In this document: positions 30,010 through 37,148 of the stretch, one piece after another
Layout: each line of letters starts with the position of its first letter
Position numbering within the stretch: position 1 is the stretch's first letter
DNA from: Burkholderia cenocepacia
GTDB lineage: Bacteria; Pseudomonadota; Gammaproteobacteria; Burkholderiales; Burkholderiaceae
NCBI RefSeq assembly: GCF_014211915.1
Contig: NZ_CP060039.1
Coordinates: forward strand, 2,418,001 to 2,482,000
Reading direction: 5' to 3'
DNA: 64,000 bases
Made by a program: the position numbers and the translations under genes
Notes under the pieces: generated by a model
Database searches by the model: none
Told to the model about the DNA's origin: nothing
What the model saw: the letters and a program-made list of their open reading frames with translations, nothing else

Positions 30010-31473
30010 TCAAACCGGATTGATCTCGTCCTGGCTGCGCCGCGTGGTCAGCGGCCCGAGCACGCGCAGCGTGACGGCGACGATGCCGAGTGCGGCCGAG
30101 ATCACGCCGAACATCGCGCCCGCGCCGTAGTGGCCGAGCACCGGCAGCAACACGAACGGCAGCGCGCCGCTCACGATGCGCGACAGCGCATAGGTACTGC
30201 CGATCGCCGTCGAGCGCACGCGCGCCGGGAAGATCTCGGCCTGATACACGTGATACGCGTTGCTGAACACGTTCGACGCACAGGTCGTCAGGAACCCGAA
30301 GCCGACGATCAGCACCGTATTGCCCGAATAGGCGAAGCACAGCCCGAACACCGCGATCGACAGGATCGACACGATCACGAGCGTACGGCGCTCGATCCAG
30401 TTGAGCAGCGGAATCGACAGCAGCGAGCCGATCGGATAGCCGATGAACGACAGCGCGATGAACAGCGTGCTGTCCGTCACGTCGAAGCCGCGGCTTTTCA
30501 CGACCGTGCCGGCGAGCGTGCCGAACCCGTAGTAACCGAAGCCCTGCAACAGGTGAAAGATCGCCAGCATCACATAGCGCGCGCCGTACGGTTGGCGGCG
30601 CAGCAGCGCGATGCGCTCGCCGAGCCCGAGCGGCCGCTGCGGCTCGACGGGTTCCGCGAAATGTTCGGGCACGCGCACGCCGGCGCTTTCCGCGAAACGC
30701 CGCAGCGCCGCGTGCGCATCGGCCGTGCGGCCTTGCGCGAGCAGCCAGCGCGGGCTTTCCGGCAGCCGGTGCTGGACGAGCAGCACGTACACGGCGCCGA
30801 GACTGCCGATCGCGAGGATGATGCGCCAGCCGGCGACGCCCGCCACCTGCAACGGATTCAGCCACAGCGCGAGAAAGCCGACGAGCGGCACCGCGACATA
30901 CGAAGTCGTGTAGGCCCACGCGGCGAGCCGCCCGCGCTTGTCCTTCGGCAGGATTTCGGACAGGAAGCTGTCGGCGACCGGATAGATCGCGCCGACGCCG
31001 ATGCCCGTCAGGAACCGGCATGCCACGAGCATGTCGGCGTTCACGGAAAACGCACCGACCAGCGAGAACGCGCTGTACCACCCGAGCGTGAGCAGGAACG
31101 CCTTGCGTCGGCCGATGCGGTCGGCCAGGCTGCCGAGGCACATCGCGCCGACGAACATGCCGATGAACGCCGACGCCAGCAATAGCTTGAAATCGGCGCT
31201 TTGCCGGCTCAGCCCGTATTCGTGCTGCAACGCGGAGCCGATCGTACTGACGAGAAAAATCTCGTACATGTCGAAGAACAGCCCGACGCCGATTACCCAG
31301 ACGACGAATCGATGCAATGCGCCGACCGGCAGATCGTCCATGAAATCGCCGAGCGTGACGCGGCGGCCGGGAAGGGCTGCCGCATCGGCGCCGGCGCCTG
31401 CTGAAGCGGCCGGCGGCCGGGCGGATTCAGGGCCGCCGGCATGGCCGCCTAGGTCGAGGGATTGGCTGTTCAT
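30010..31473 (-). CDS. MFS transporter (sugar/aromatic-acid type)
   Basis: 487 residues with about twelve predicted transmembrane helices, a long hydrophilic N-terminus and the signatures G-S-L-A-D-R-I-G-R-R-K-A and L-P-E-S-P-R-W-L typical of the sugar-porter/AAHS branch. It probably imports an organic acid for the adjacent catabolic genes. AGGAGACACG precedes the ATG. It converges on the LysR gene, with stops 58 bp apart. Confidence 0.9.
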   Translation of the reverse strand: MNSQSLDLGGHAGGPESARPPAASAGAGADAAALPGRRVTLGDFMDDLPVGALHRFVVWVIGVGLFFDMYEIFLVSTIGSALQHEYGLSRQSADFKLLLASAFIGMFVGAMCLGSLADRIGRRKAFLLTLGWYSAFSLVGAFSVNADMLVACRFLTGIGVGAIYPVADSFLSEILPKDKRGRLAAWAYTTSYVAVPLVGFLALWLNPLQVAGVAGWRIILAIGSLGAVYVLLVQHRLPESPRWLLAQGRTADAHAALRRFAESAGVRVPEHFAEPVEPQRPLGLGERIALLRRQPYGARYVMLAIFHLLQGFGYYGFGTLAGTVVKSRGFDVTDSTLFIALSFIGYPIGSLLSIPLLNWIERRTLVIVSILSIAVFGLCFAYSGNTVLIVGFGFLTTCASNVFSNAYHVYQAEIFPARVRSTAIGSTYALSRIVSGALPFVLLPVLGHYGAGAMFGVISAALGIVAVTLRVLGPLTTRRSQDEINPV

Positions 31474-31956
31474 CGTGTCTCCTGATTATCGATATGCCGT
31501 GGCGCGGGGCCTGGCGTTCGCGACCGGTGTAACGCGCCGGCCACGCGACGCGACGGCAGGCATCGCCGGGCGCGTGCAAGCGCCGCCCGTGCGGGCTGCG
31601 CCGATCGTCCGATACATGGTGGGCAAATCGGCGGCACGTGATAATTGCGGATGTTTCAAGCGTCCTTTCCTGAGCAGAAAGGGTAGGGCGCGCGTGGCGG
31701 CCCGTATTCGCCTGGCAGGCCAGTGCAGCCTGCGTGGCGGAGGGGCGTATCGAAAACGATGCGCATCCGCGCCATCCCGCGGGGCGGGAAAACCATGACG
31801 CCTGCTGTGTGGGCGCCAACACAACCGTCGCCGGCCAGATCGCGCGCGCCGCGGATGTGCAATGTCCTGTATCTGCGCCGAACGCGGATACAGTGCGATA
31901 CAACGCCCGCGCGCGGGTTCGCTATAAAGCAGGCATGACCTCTTTCGGAGCCCGTC
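31474..31956. other. Intergenic region between divergent MFS and GFA genes
   Basis: No credible coding frame. It must contain the promoters of both genes. A less GC-rich patch lies around 31635-31680, but no clear -35/-10 pair or operator was assigned. Confidence 0.5.
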
Positions 31957-32328
31957 ATGTCTGCCACCTGGTTCAAAGGGTCCTGCCATTGCGGGGCCGT
32001 CAAATTCGAAGTCATCGCGGCCATTGCACCGGCCGTCCGCTGCAACTGCAGCCTGTGCCGTCGGCGCGGCGCGCTGATGAGCCCGATGTTCGCCGCCGCC
32101 CACCTGACGATCGTCGAAGGCGAGGACGCGCTGACGTGCTATCACTTCAACACGCACACCGCACGCCACTATTTCTGCAGCCGGTGCGGCGTCTATCCGT
32201 TCCACCAGACCCGCAAGGACCCGGCATGCTGGCGCGTCAATCTCGGTTGCCTCGACGGCGTCGATCCGACCGCGCTCGACGCGACGGTCCTCGATGGCGC
32301 GAGCCTTTCGGTCGTGGAGGAAGCATGA
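31957..32328 (+). CDS. GFA-family zinc protein
   Basis: 123 residues with the complete zinc set of the GFA/CENP-V family: C10-H-C12-G, C29-N-C31-S-L-C34 and C74-S-R-C77. The family includes glutathione-dependent formaldehyde-activating enzyme, but most members have no proven activity. The ATG overlaps no other gene; the stop overlaps the start of a 42-codon frame. Confidence 0.9.
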   Translation: MSATWFKGSCHCGAVKFEVIAAIAPAVRCNCSLCRRRGALMSPMFAAAHLTIVEGEDALTCYHFNTHTARHYFCSRCGVYPFHQTRKDPACWRVNLGCLDGVDPTALDATVLDGASLSVVEEA

Positions 32329-32453
32329 AGCGCTGGCTGATGATCCTGCTGTTTGCCGCGGGCGGGCTCGCGACCGAAATCGCGCATCCGGTGCAGTGCA
32401 CGCTGCTGTCGATCAGCCGTCAGCCAACCGGCAAGCGCCGCGAGCCGGGCTGA
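32325..32453 (+). CDS. Small hydrophobic protein, possibly secreted
   Basis: 42 residues: M-K-R-W-L-M-I-L-L-F-A-A-G-G-L-A then a short polar tail with one cysteine. The ATG overlaps the GFA stop (ATGA) and GTGGAGGAAGC lies before it, which is the main support. It could be a single-span or signal-peptide protein. Reality is uncertain because it is so short. Confidence 0.5.
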   Translation: MKRWLMILLFAAGGLATEIAHPVQCTLLSISRQPTGKRREPG

Positions 32454-32496
32454 ACGAGCGCGGCGCGCGTCAGCCGATCGACACCAATTATCATGC

Positions 32497-32525
32497 TTCC
32501 GATAAGATCGCATGCGATATATAAT
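32497..32525 (+). promoter_or_regulatory. ohrR promoter with OhrR-type operator
   Basis: TTCCGA (32497-32502), 17 bp, TATAAT (32520-32525). The perfect palindrome ATCGCATGCGAT (32507-32518) fills the spacer. Closely related sequences lie upstream of ohr (35204-35214 and 35261-35272), so OhrR probably autoregulates here. Confidence 0.75.
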
Positions 32526-32564
32526 GCGGTTATCTGCGACCGTTCGCGTCGCTGGAGGAAGTCC

Positions 32565-33020
32565 ATGAAACCGACCGAAACCCCGTCGTCCGCCGCACCG
32601 AAGCTGTCCGAGTTCCTGTGCTTTGCGATCTACTCGGCGAACCTCGCGTTCGGCAAGGCGTACAAGCCGATCCTCGACGAGCTCGGCCTCACGTATACGC
32701 AATACATCACGATCATTGCGCTGTGGGAGCAGGACAACCAGACCGTCGGCCAGCTCGGCGAGAAGCTGTTTCTCGAATCCAATACGCTGACGCCGATCCT
32801 GAAGAAGCTCGAGGCAATGGGCTACCTGGAGCGGCACCGCGATCCGTCCGACGAACGCCAGGTGCTCGTCAGCCTGACGAAAAGCGGCCGACGCGTGCGC
32901 GAGAAGGGGCTCGACATGAACCTGGTCGAAGCCACCGGGCTGAAACCGGACGAGTTCGCCAAGGTACAGAAGGCGATCGTCACGCTGCGCGGCAACCTGA
33001 TCCGGTCGACCGAAGCCTGA
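32565..33020 (+). CDS. ohrR: Organic hydroperoxide-sensing repressor OhrR (MarR family)
   Basis: 151 residues. The motif E-F-L-C-F-A-I-Y-S near the N-terminus carries the peroxide-sensing cysteine C19; the winged helix spans about 45-105 (L-E-S-N-T-L-T-P-I-L-K-K-L). C19 is the only cysteine, so this is a one-Cys OhrR that must use mixed disulfides or overoxidation, unlike the two-Cys Xanthomonas protein. GGAGGAAG precedes the ATG at 32565; the longer open frame starts inside the promoter. It represses ohr and itself. Confidence 0.93.
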   Translation: MKPTETPSSAAPKLSEFLCFAIYSANLAFGKAYKPILDELGLTYTQYITIIALWEQDNQTVGQLGEKLFLESNTLTPILKKLEAMGYLERHRDPSDERQVLVSLTKSGRRVREKGLDMNLVEATGLKPDEFAKVQKAIVTLRGNLIRSTEA

Positions 33021-33072
33021 AAGCACTCAGGCACGACAAGCGGCCGACGCGGAAATCGCGCCGGCCGCATTG

Positions 33073-33789
33073 TCATGCGTGCGCATCGCCCAGCACCATC
33101 AGGTGCATCTCGCGACGGACCACGAAACCGAGTGCGAGATAACGTTCGATCGCCACCCGGTTCGTCGTGAGGACGTGCAGGAACGGCGTTTCCGCACGCG
33201 CGCCGATCGTCGCGATCAACGACCGGATCAGCCGCGCGGCAAGCCCTTGCCGGCGAAACGCGGCATCCACGCAGACGGCGCTGATCTCGGTATAGCCGTC
33301 GACCTGCATCCGCTGGCCGGCCATCGCGGCCAGTCGGCCTTCACTGCGCACGCCGATGTAGTGGCCAAGCTCGAACGTACGCGGGCCGAACGGACCCGGC
33401 TGCGCGGCGGCGGTCAGCGCGAGCATGTCAGGCACGTCGGCTTCCCCGAGCGGAACAGGCTCCGCTTCGTGCGTCGTGTCCAAGGTTCCTTGCCAGGTCA
33501 TTTGAAGTAACGTCGCTCGCCGAATCACCGACAAAGCTGCCGGCGGCTCGATCTCGTCCGGCGTGACGAGCGCCGCCGGCCCGTGTGCGGCGATCAGCCC
33601 GCACAGCGCGTCGAACGACGCCGGGCTCGTGTCGTCGATCGCGGCAAATGGCGCGATGGCCGTCGGGAACCGCACCGCACGACCATCGCCGAGCGCAAAG
33701 CGGCGCTGCCTGCCCGTGAGCGCATTCCAGACGACCCGGTCGAGCACGTGCGCATCGGTTGTCGCGTTTCCGGTCATGGCGTCCGGCAT
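33073..33789 (-). CDS. GNAT-family N-acetyltransferase (FR47-like)
   Basis: 238 residues. The C-terminal GNAT domain (about 130-235) has V-C-V-D-A-A-F-R-R-Q-G-L-A-A-R-L-I, the acetyl-CoA pyrophosphate loop (R/Q-x-x-G-x-A), and L-A-L-G-F near the end. The substrate is unknown. AAGGAG lies 6-7 nt before the ATG at 33789. It sits between ohrR and the DUF4148 pair, on the opposite strand to ohrR. Confidence 0.88.
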   Translation of the reverse strand: MPDAMTGNATTDAHVLDRVVWNALTGRQRRFALGDGRAVRFPTAIAPFAAIDDTSPASFDALCGLIAAHGPAALVTPDEIEPPAALSVIRRATLLQMTWQGTLDTTHEAEPVPLGEADVPDMLALTAAAQPGPFGPRTFELGHYIGVRSEGRLAAMAGQRMQVDGYTEISAVCVDAAFRRQGLAARLIRSLIATIGARAETPFLHVLTTNRVAIERYLALGFVVRREMHLMVLGDAHA

Positions 33790-33884
33790 TGGCGGCTCCT
33801 TGGTGGAAGGTGGGTGCCGCACAGAATAATCCCGGATGGGGGCGGGCGGATAGCATCGCGAACGCAGACCCGGGCAACCCCAAT

Positions 33885-33917
33885 AGAAAAGCGCACGCGA
33901 TTACATCGCATGCGCTT
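33885..33917 (-). terminator. Rho-independent terminator after the first DUF4148 gene
   Basis: AAGCGCACGCGAT (33889-33901) and ATCGCATGCGCTT (33905-33917) pair with one mismatch around TAC. On the minus strand the hairpin is followed by TTCTATT. It lies about 40 bp after the stop at 33958. Confidence 0.8.
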
Positions 33918-33957
33918 TATATGGCGGACTTCAGTGGCCGAATTCGCCGTGCCGCGC

Positions 33958-34284
33958 TCAATGCCCGAAATAAATCGAGCGCTCGGCGGTGCGCAGCGTG
34001 TTTCGGCTGCCGGACTGCGCGGCACCGCCGGCATCGCTGCCGTAACCGGCTGCCTGCGTATCGGCCGCGACGGCGCCGTCGTCGCGAATCCGTTTCAGCG
34101 CCGCCTGGATATTGGTCGGGTAGTTCGGATCGTTGGGGCGGTTCGGCTGGTAGCCGGCTTGCTGCAACGCGGCCAGTTCCGCACGCACCTGCGCACGTGT
34201 GACAGTGCTTTCGCCGGCAAAAACCGGTGCGGCGACGGAGGCCGACACGGCAACGAGAAGGGCGGAAATCAGTTGGGTCTTCAT
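33958..34284 (-). CDS. DUF4148 domain-containing secreted protein, copy 1
   Basis: 108 residues: signal peptide ending A-A-P-V-F-A-G, then the DUF4148 core L-T/V-T-R-A-Q-V-R-A-E-L and Q-Q-A-G-Y-Q-P. DUF4148 proteins are periplasmic, of unknown function and numerous in Burkholderia. It ends S-I-Y-F-G-H, as does its neighbour. The start at 34284 is chosen over the adjacent ATG at 34287 because it gives the same GAGGTGA-ATG spacing as the paralogue. Confidence 0.9.
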   Translation of the reverse strand: MKTQLISALLVAVSASVAAPVFAGESTVTRAQVRAELAALQQAGYQPNRPNDPNYPTNIQAALKRIRDDGAVAADTQAAGYGSDAGGAAQSGSRNTLRTAERSIYFGH

Positions 34285-34350
34285 CATTCACCTCGACAAA
34301 ATCGAATCAGGAATAAACAGGGATCAGGGTTCACGTACCGGGCGTGGTGC

Positions 34351-34677
34351 TCAGTGACCGAAGTACACCGAGCGCTCGGCCACGCTTGCGACATACCGGC
34401 GGCCGGATTGCGTCGCGGTGTCGCCGTTGCCGCCGTAGCCGGAAGCCGGTGCGTTGGCCGCGACGGCGTCGTCGGCGTGGATCTGCGTCAATGCGGCCTG
34501 CAGATCGTTGGGGTAGGTGGCATCCGTCGCGCGGTTCAGCGGATAGCCGACGTGTTGAAGCTGCGCGAGTTCGGCGCGCACCTGCGCACGCGTCACGGTG
34601 GCTTCATTGGCAAACGCGGGAGCGGCTACGGCAGCCGAAACAGCGACGAACAGGGCAGCGATCAATTGGGTTTTCAT
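34351..34677 (-). CDS. DUF4148 domain-containing secreted protein, copy 2
   Basis: 108 residues, same length as copy 1, with signal peptide (ending A-F-A-N) and the shared V-T-R-A-Q-V-R-A-E-L block and S-V-Y-F-G-H end. The spacing, the identical GAGGTGA ribosome site and the aligned sequence indicate tandem duplication. The C-terminal halves differ more than the core. It lies between ohr (upstream on the same strand) and copy 1. Confidence 0.9.
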   Translation of the reverse strand: MKTQLIAALFVAVSAAVAAPAFANEATVTRAQVRAELAQLQHVGYPLNRATDATYPNDLQAALTQIHADDAVAANAPASGYGGNGDTATQSGRRYVASVAERSVYFGH

Positions 34678-34742
34678 GTTTCACCTCGATGGAAAAGGAA
34701 TCGGGAATTCGGGAGGGGGCGCTCGGCCGCCCGGTGCAACGT

Positions 34743-35162
34743 TCAGGCGATCCGGATCTCGACGTCGATGTTGCCGCGCGTCGCCTTCGAATACGGGCAA
34801 GTCTGGTGCGCGGCGTCGACGATGCGTTGCGCGACGTCGCGCTCGAGCCCCGGCACGCTCACGTTCAGCCGGGCTTGCAGGAAGTACGCGTTGCCCGCCG
34901 TGCCGAGGTCCACTTCGGCGTCGACCGCGAGATCGGCCGGCAGCGTCACCTTCGCAGCACGCGCCGCAAGCTGCATCGCGCCGATGAAGCAGGCCGACCA
35001 GCCGGCCGCGAACAGCTGTTCCGGGTTGGTGCCGGTGCCCGCGCTGCCCGGCGACGACAACTGGATGTCGAGGCGGCCATCGGAACTGCGCGCGGCGCCG
35101 TCGCGGCCGCCGGAAGTCGTATGCGTCTTGCCCGTGTACAGCACTTTGTCGATCTTGCTCAT
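34743..35162 (-). CDS. ohr: Organic hydroperoxide resistance protein Ohr
   Basis: 139 residues of the OsmC/Ohr family. The reactive cysteine C58 (W-S-A-C-F-I-G-A) and resolving C122 (Q-T-C-P-Y-S-K-A-T-R-G-N) are present, with the conserved R20 and E48 around the peroxide site. Ohr is a lipoylated-protein-dependent thiol peroxidase for organic hydroperoxides. The ATG at 35162 is favoured over 35165 because GGAG then lies 6 nt away. OhrR-type operators lie directly upstream. The DUF4148 pair follows on the same strand. Confidence 0.95.
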   Translation of the reverse strand: MSKIDKVLYTGKTHTTSGGRDGAARSSDGRLDIQLSSPGSAGTGTNPEQLFAAGWSACFIGAMQLAARAAKVTLPADLAVDAEVDLGTAGNAYFLQARLNVSVPGLERDVAQRIVDAAHQTCPYSKATRGNIDVEIRIA

Positions 35163-35203
35163 CATTTACTCCGTCGGTTGAGGTTTGTTTCAGATGCGAT
35201 TCG

Positions 35204-35272
35204 ATCGCATGCGACGCAGTTTCCGCCTGATGCCCACCTGAGTCAAGCGTATTCGATTAAATCGCATACGAT
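35204..35272 (-). promoter_or_regulatory. OhrR-type operators upstream of ohr
   Basis: ATCGCATGCGA (35204-35214) and ATCGCATACGAT (35261-35272) match the palindrome at the ohrR promoter. On the minus strand, TTGAAA and TTTAAT flank the second site with a 19-bp spacing, a plausible though loose promoter. OhrR would block it until oxidised. Confidence 0.7.
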
Positions 35273-35832
35273 ATTTTGTATTTCAATGTATCTGGATCGT
35301 GTCATGCCTTGCAGGGCAGGGCTTTCAGACGATCCAGACCTGATTAATCCCGCTGTTGCCGGTCCGACGGTGCCGTCTCGCCGATGGGGGTTCTTCAGAT
35401 GCTCGGCAGGTGCTCGCCGCGCTGGAGCCGGATACGCCGACGTTGCGTCCGCTGTTCGGCAAAGCGGTGCCCGACGTTGCGTCCAGGCGCCTCGACGCGC
35501 CGCGCGAAGATCGAAGCATGGCGCGATCTCAGCGAGGGAGCCGATTTTCTGGTGATTTGATGGCCTGAACCTTCTGCCTCGGAACATGCAGTTCGATCAA
35601 GCGATACCACTATTCGGATAACTTTTCTTATCATAATAGGTTCATTGAAAATCCAAACTGGCGTCCATTGAAACGCGCCCGACCCGACGCACTCTTATGC
35701 CCTGATACCGAACATGCTCGCCATCAGGGCAGGGGGAATTGCCGTAAACGCGTGTTCGACGCCTGCTGTCCGCCGCCTATAATCGGTATCAACTTTTCCA
35801 GGAAAACGCGCTTACCAAGGTGAGGGGGCCAA
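35273..35832. other. Long intergenic region without a supported gene
   Basis: 560 bp between ohr and the barrel gene. Short open frames occur on both strands, without recognised motifs. A promoter for the downstream gene is annotated at its end. The part around 35580-35700 is clearly less GC-rich. Confidence 0.5.
35755..35783 (+). promoter_or_regulatory. Probable promoter of the outer-membrane barrel gene
   Basis: TTCGAC (35755-35760), 17-bp spacer, TATAAT (35778-35783). The -10 is perfect and the -35 weak. It lies 50 bp upstream of the start at 35833. Confidence 0.5.
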
Positions 35833-36849
35833 ATGGGAGAGTGCCGTTACATCTGTTCGCGCTTCGTCCTCACAAGCTCGATCGCCGGCCTGACAATGCT
35901 GGCGTGCCCGGTACACGCGCACGCCGAGGATGGTCCTTCGAGTAGTTCGCCGAGCGGGTTCGAATCATCGGAGAGAACGCTCAACGCCTATGCGGTGTAC
36001 GGCGACGGACGAGCGACCGAGGGTGGCGATATGCATTGGCGTGCGTACGAAGTCGGCTTCGGTGACGTCTTGAACGATTACCTGTCGGTCTACCTCGCGT
36101 ACATGAACGAAGGGCATCCGTTGAATCACCATCGTGACGGTTTTGCCGCCCTGGGTTCGTTTCGTTGGCCGGTCGGCAGTCGCCTGGCGCTCGAATTTTC
36201 GGCGGGCCCGTACTTCAGCATGGACACGACCCATGTCGACGGCCAGCCACGCAATGACAAGCGCTGGGGCGTGCGCGCGTCGGCAGCGGTGCGATATTAC
36301 GTCGTTCCCAAGCGCTTCTTTCTCAAGGTGCAGTACAACCACGTCCAGATGATCGGCGGATTCAATTCCGACGCGGTGCTCTTCGGCATCGGCTCGGATT
36401 TCGGCGGCGACCCTGGCCCTGCGTTTTCGGACGGCAAGACGCAGATCGGCGTTTGGGCCGGGACGTCTCAGACGAACCGTCCTCAAGTGCCGATCGAAAG
36501 GGGGTACATGGTCGAAGTCAAGCGGCCGCTCGGCAATGCGTGGGCCTATTCGGCGAGCTTCGTCTACGAAGGCAACAATGGCGTGGCCGGCCGACGCGGC
36601 GTGGCCGCGCAACTCTGGTACGTCGCGCCGATCAAGAGCAAATGGACGCTGTCGGCGGGCGTCGGTCCGTATCTCTCGCGGGATCGGAACGACGGCTCGG
36701 GCAGGACGCGACTCAATGCGTTGCTCAGCGCGCAAGTGGCCTATCAGGTGACGAACGATTGGGCGGCGAGCCTGCGCTTCAATCGTGTCGCAACCGGCAA
36801 CGACAAGGATCAGGACATGTTCATGGTTGGCGTGGCGCGAAACTTCTAG
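35833..36849 (+). CDS. Probable outer-membrane beta-barrel protein
   Basis: 338 residues. A signal peptide ends H-A-H-A-E near residue 31. The rest alternates polar and aromatic residues in many short strands (for example L-A-L-E-F-S-A-G-P-Y-F-S-M and W-T-L-S-A-G-V-G-P-Y-L-S) and ends in V-G-V-A-R-N-F, the terminal phenylalanine recognised by the Bam machinery. I cannot name a family with confidence. AGGTGAGGGGG lies just before the ATG. Confidence 0.75.
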   Translation: MGECRYICSRFVLTSSIAGLTMLACPVHAHAEDGPSSSSPSGFESSERTLNAYAVYGDGRATEGGDMHWRAYEVGFGDVLNDYLSVYLAYMNEGHPLNHHRDGFAALGSFRWPVGSRLALEFSAGPYFSMDTTHVDGQPRNDKRWGVRASAAVRYYVVPKRFFLKVQYNHVQMIGGFNSDAVLFGIGSDFGGDPGPAFSDGKTQIGVWAGTSQTNRPQVPIERGYMVEVKRPLGNAWAYSASFVYEGNNGVAGRRGVAAQLWYVAPIKSKWTLSAGVGPYLSRDRNDGSGRTRLNALLSAQVAYQVTNDWAASLRFNRVATGNDKDQDMFMVGVARNF

Positions 36850-37086
36850 GCGCTCGTTCTTCTGCGCCCGCGCATTCTGTTGAACAAAACCGGCTGGACC
36901 GCGCTCCCGTAACCGGGCGACCAACCGGCGCATCTGTCGTGCCGCCAGTTATGTCGATAATGTTGATTATGTCAAATAAGAGAAATCGACGGCAGCGAGG
37001 CGCTGCTGGCCAAGCGTCCTCGCGTTCAAACCCTGCATCTCTGCACTTGACCTGAGGCCGGCTCCCGGTCCAGCTCGTTCTTCGTC

Positions 37087-37120
37087 GTCCCGGCGCGGGC
37101 CGCGGGCCGCGCGCCGGGAC
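37087..37120 (-). terminator. GC-rich hairpin after the TonB-dependent receptor gene
   Basis: GTCCCGGCGCG and CGCGCCGGGAC pair around a 12-nt loop, 28 bp beyond the stop at 37149. There is no T-run, so termination is only possible. Confidence 0.4.
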
Positions 37121-37148
37121 CGGTTGCCGCCTGGCGGCTTCCTCCCTG

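Noticed and set aside
33905..33914. ATCGCATGCG resembling an OhrR operator near the DUF4148 gene
   Set aside because: It is one arm of the perfect-looking terminator hairpin at 33889-33917 and is not placed at a promoter.
35243..35587. Short overlapping frames on both strands between ohr and the barrel gene
   Set aside because: No signal peptide, domain or ribosome site; they overlap one another in several frames.
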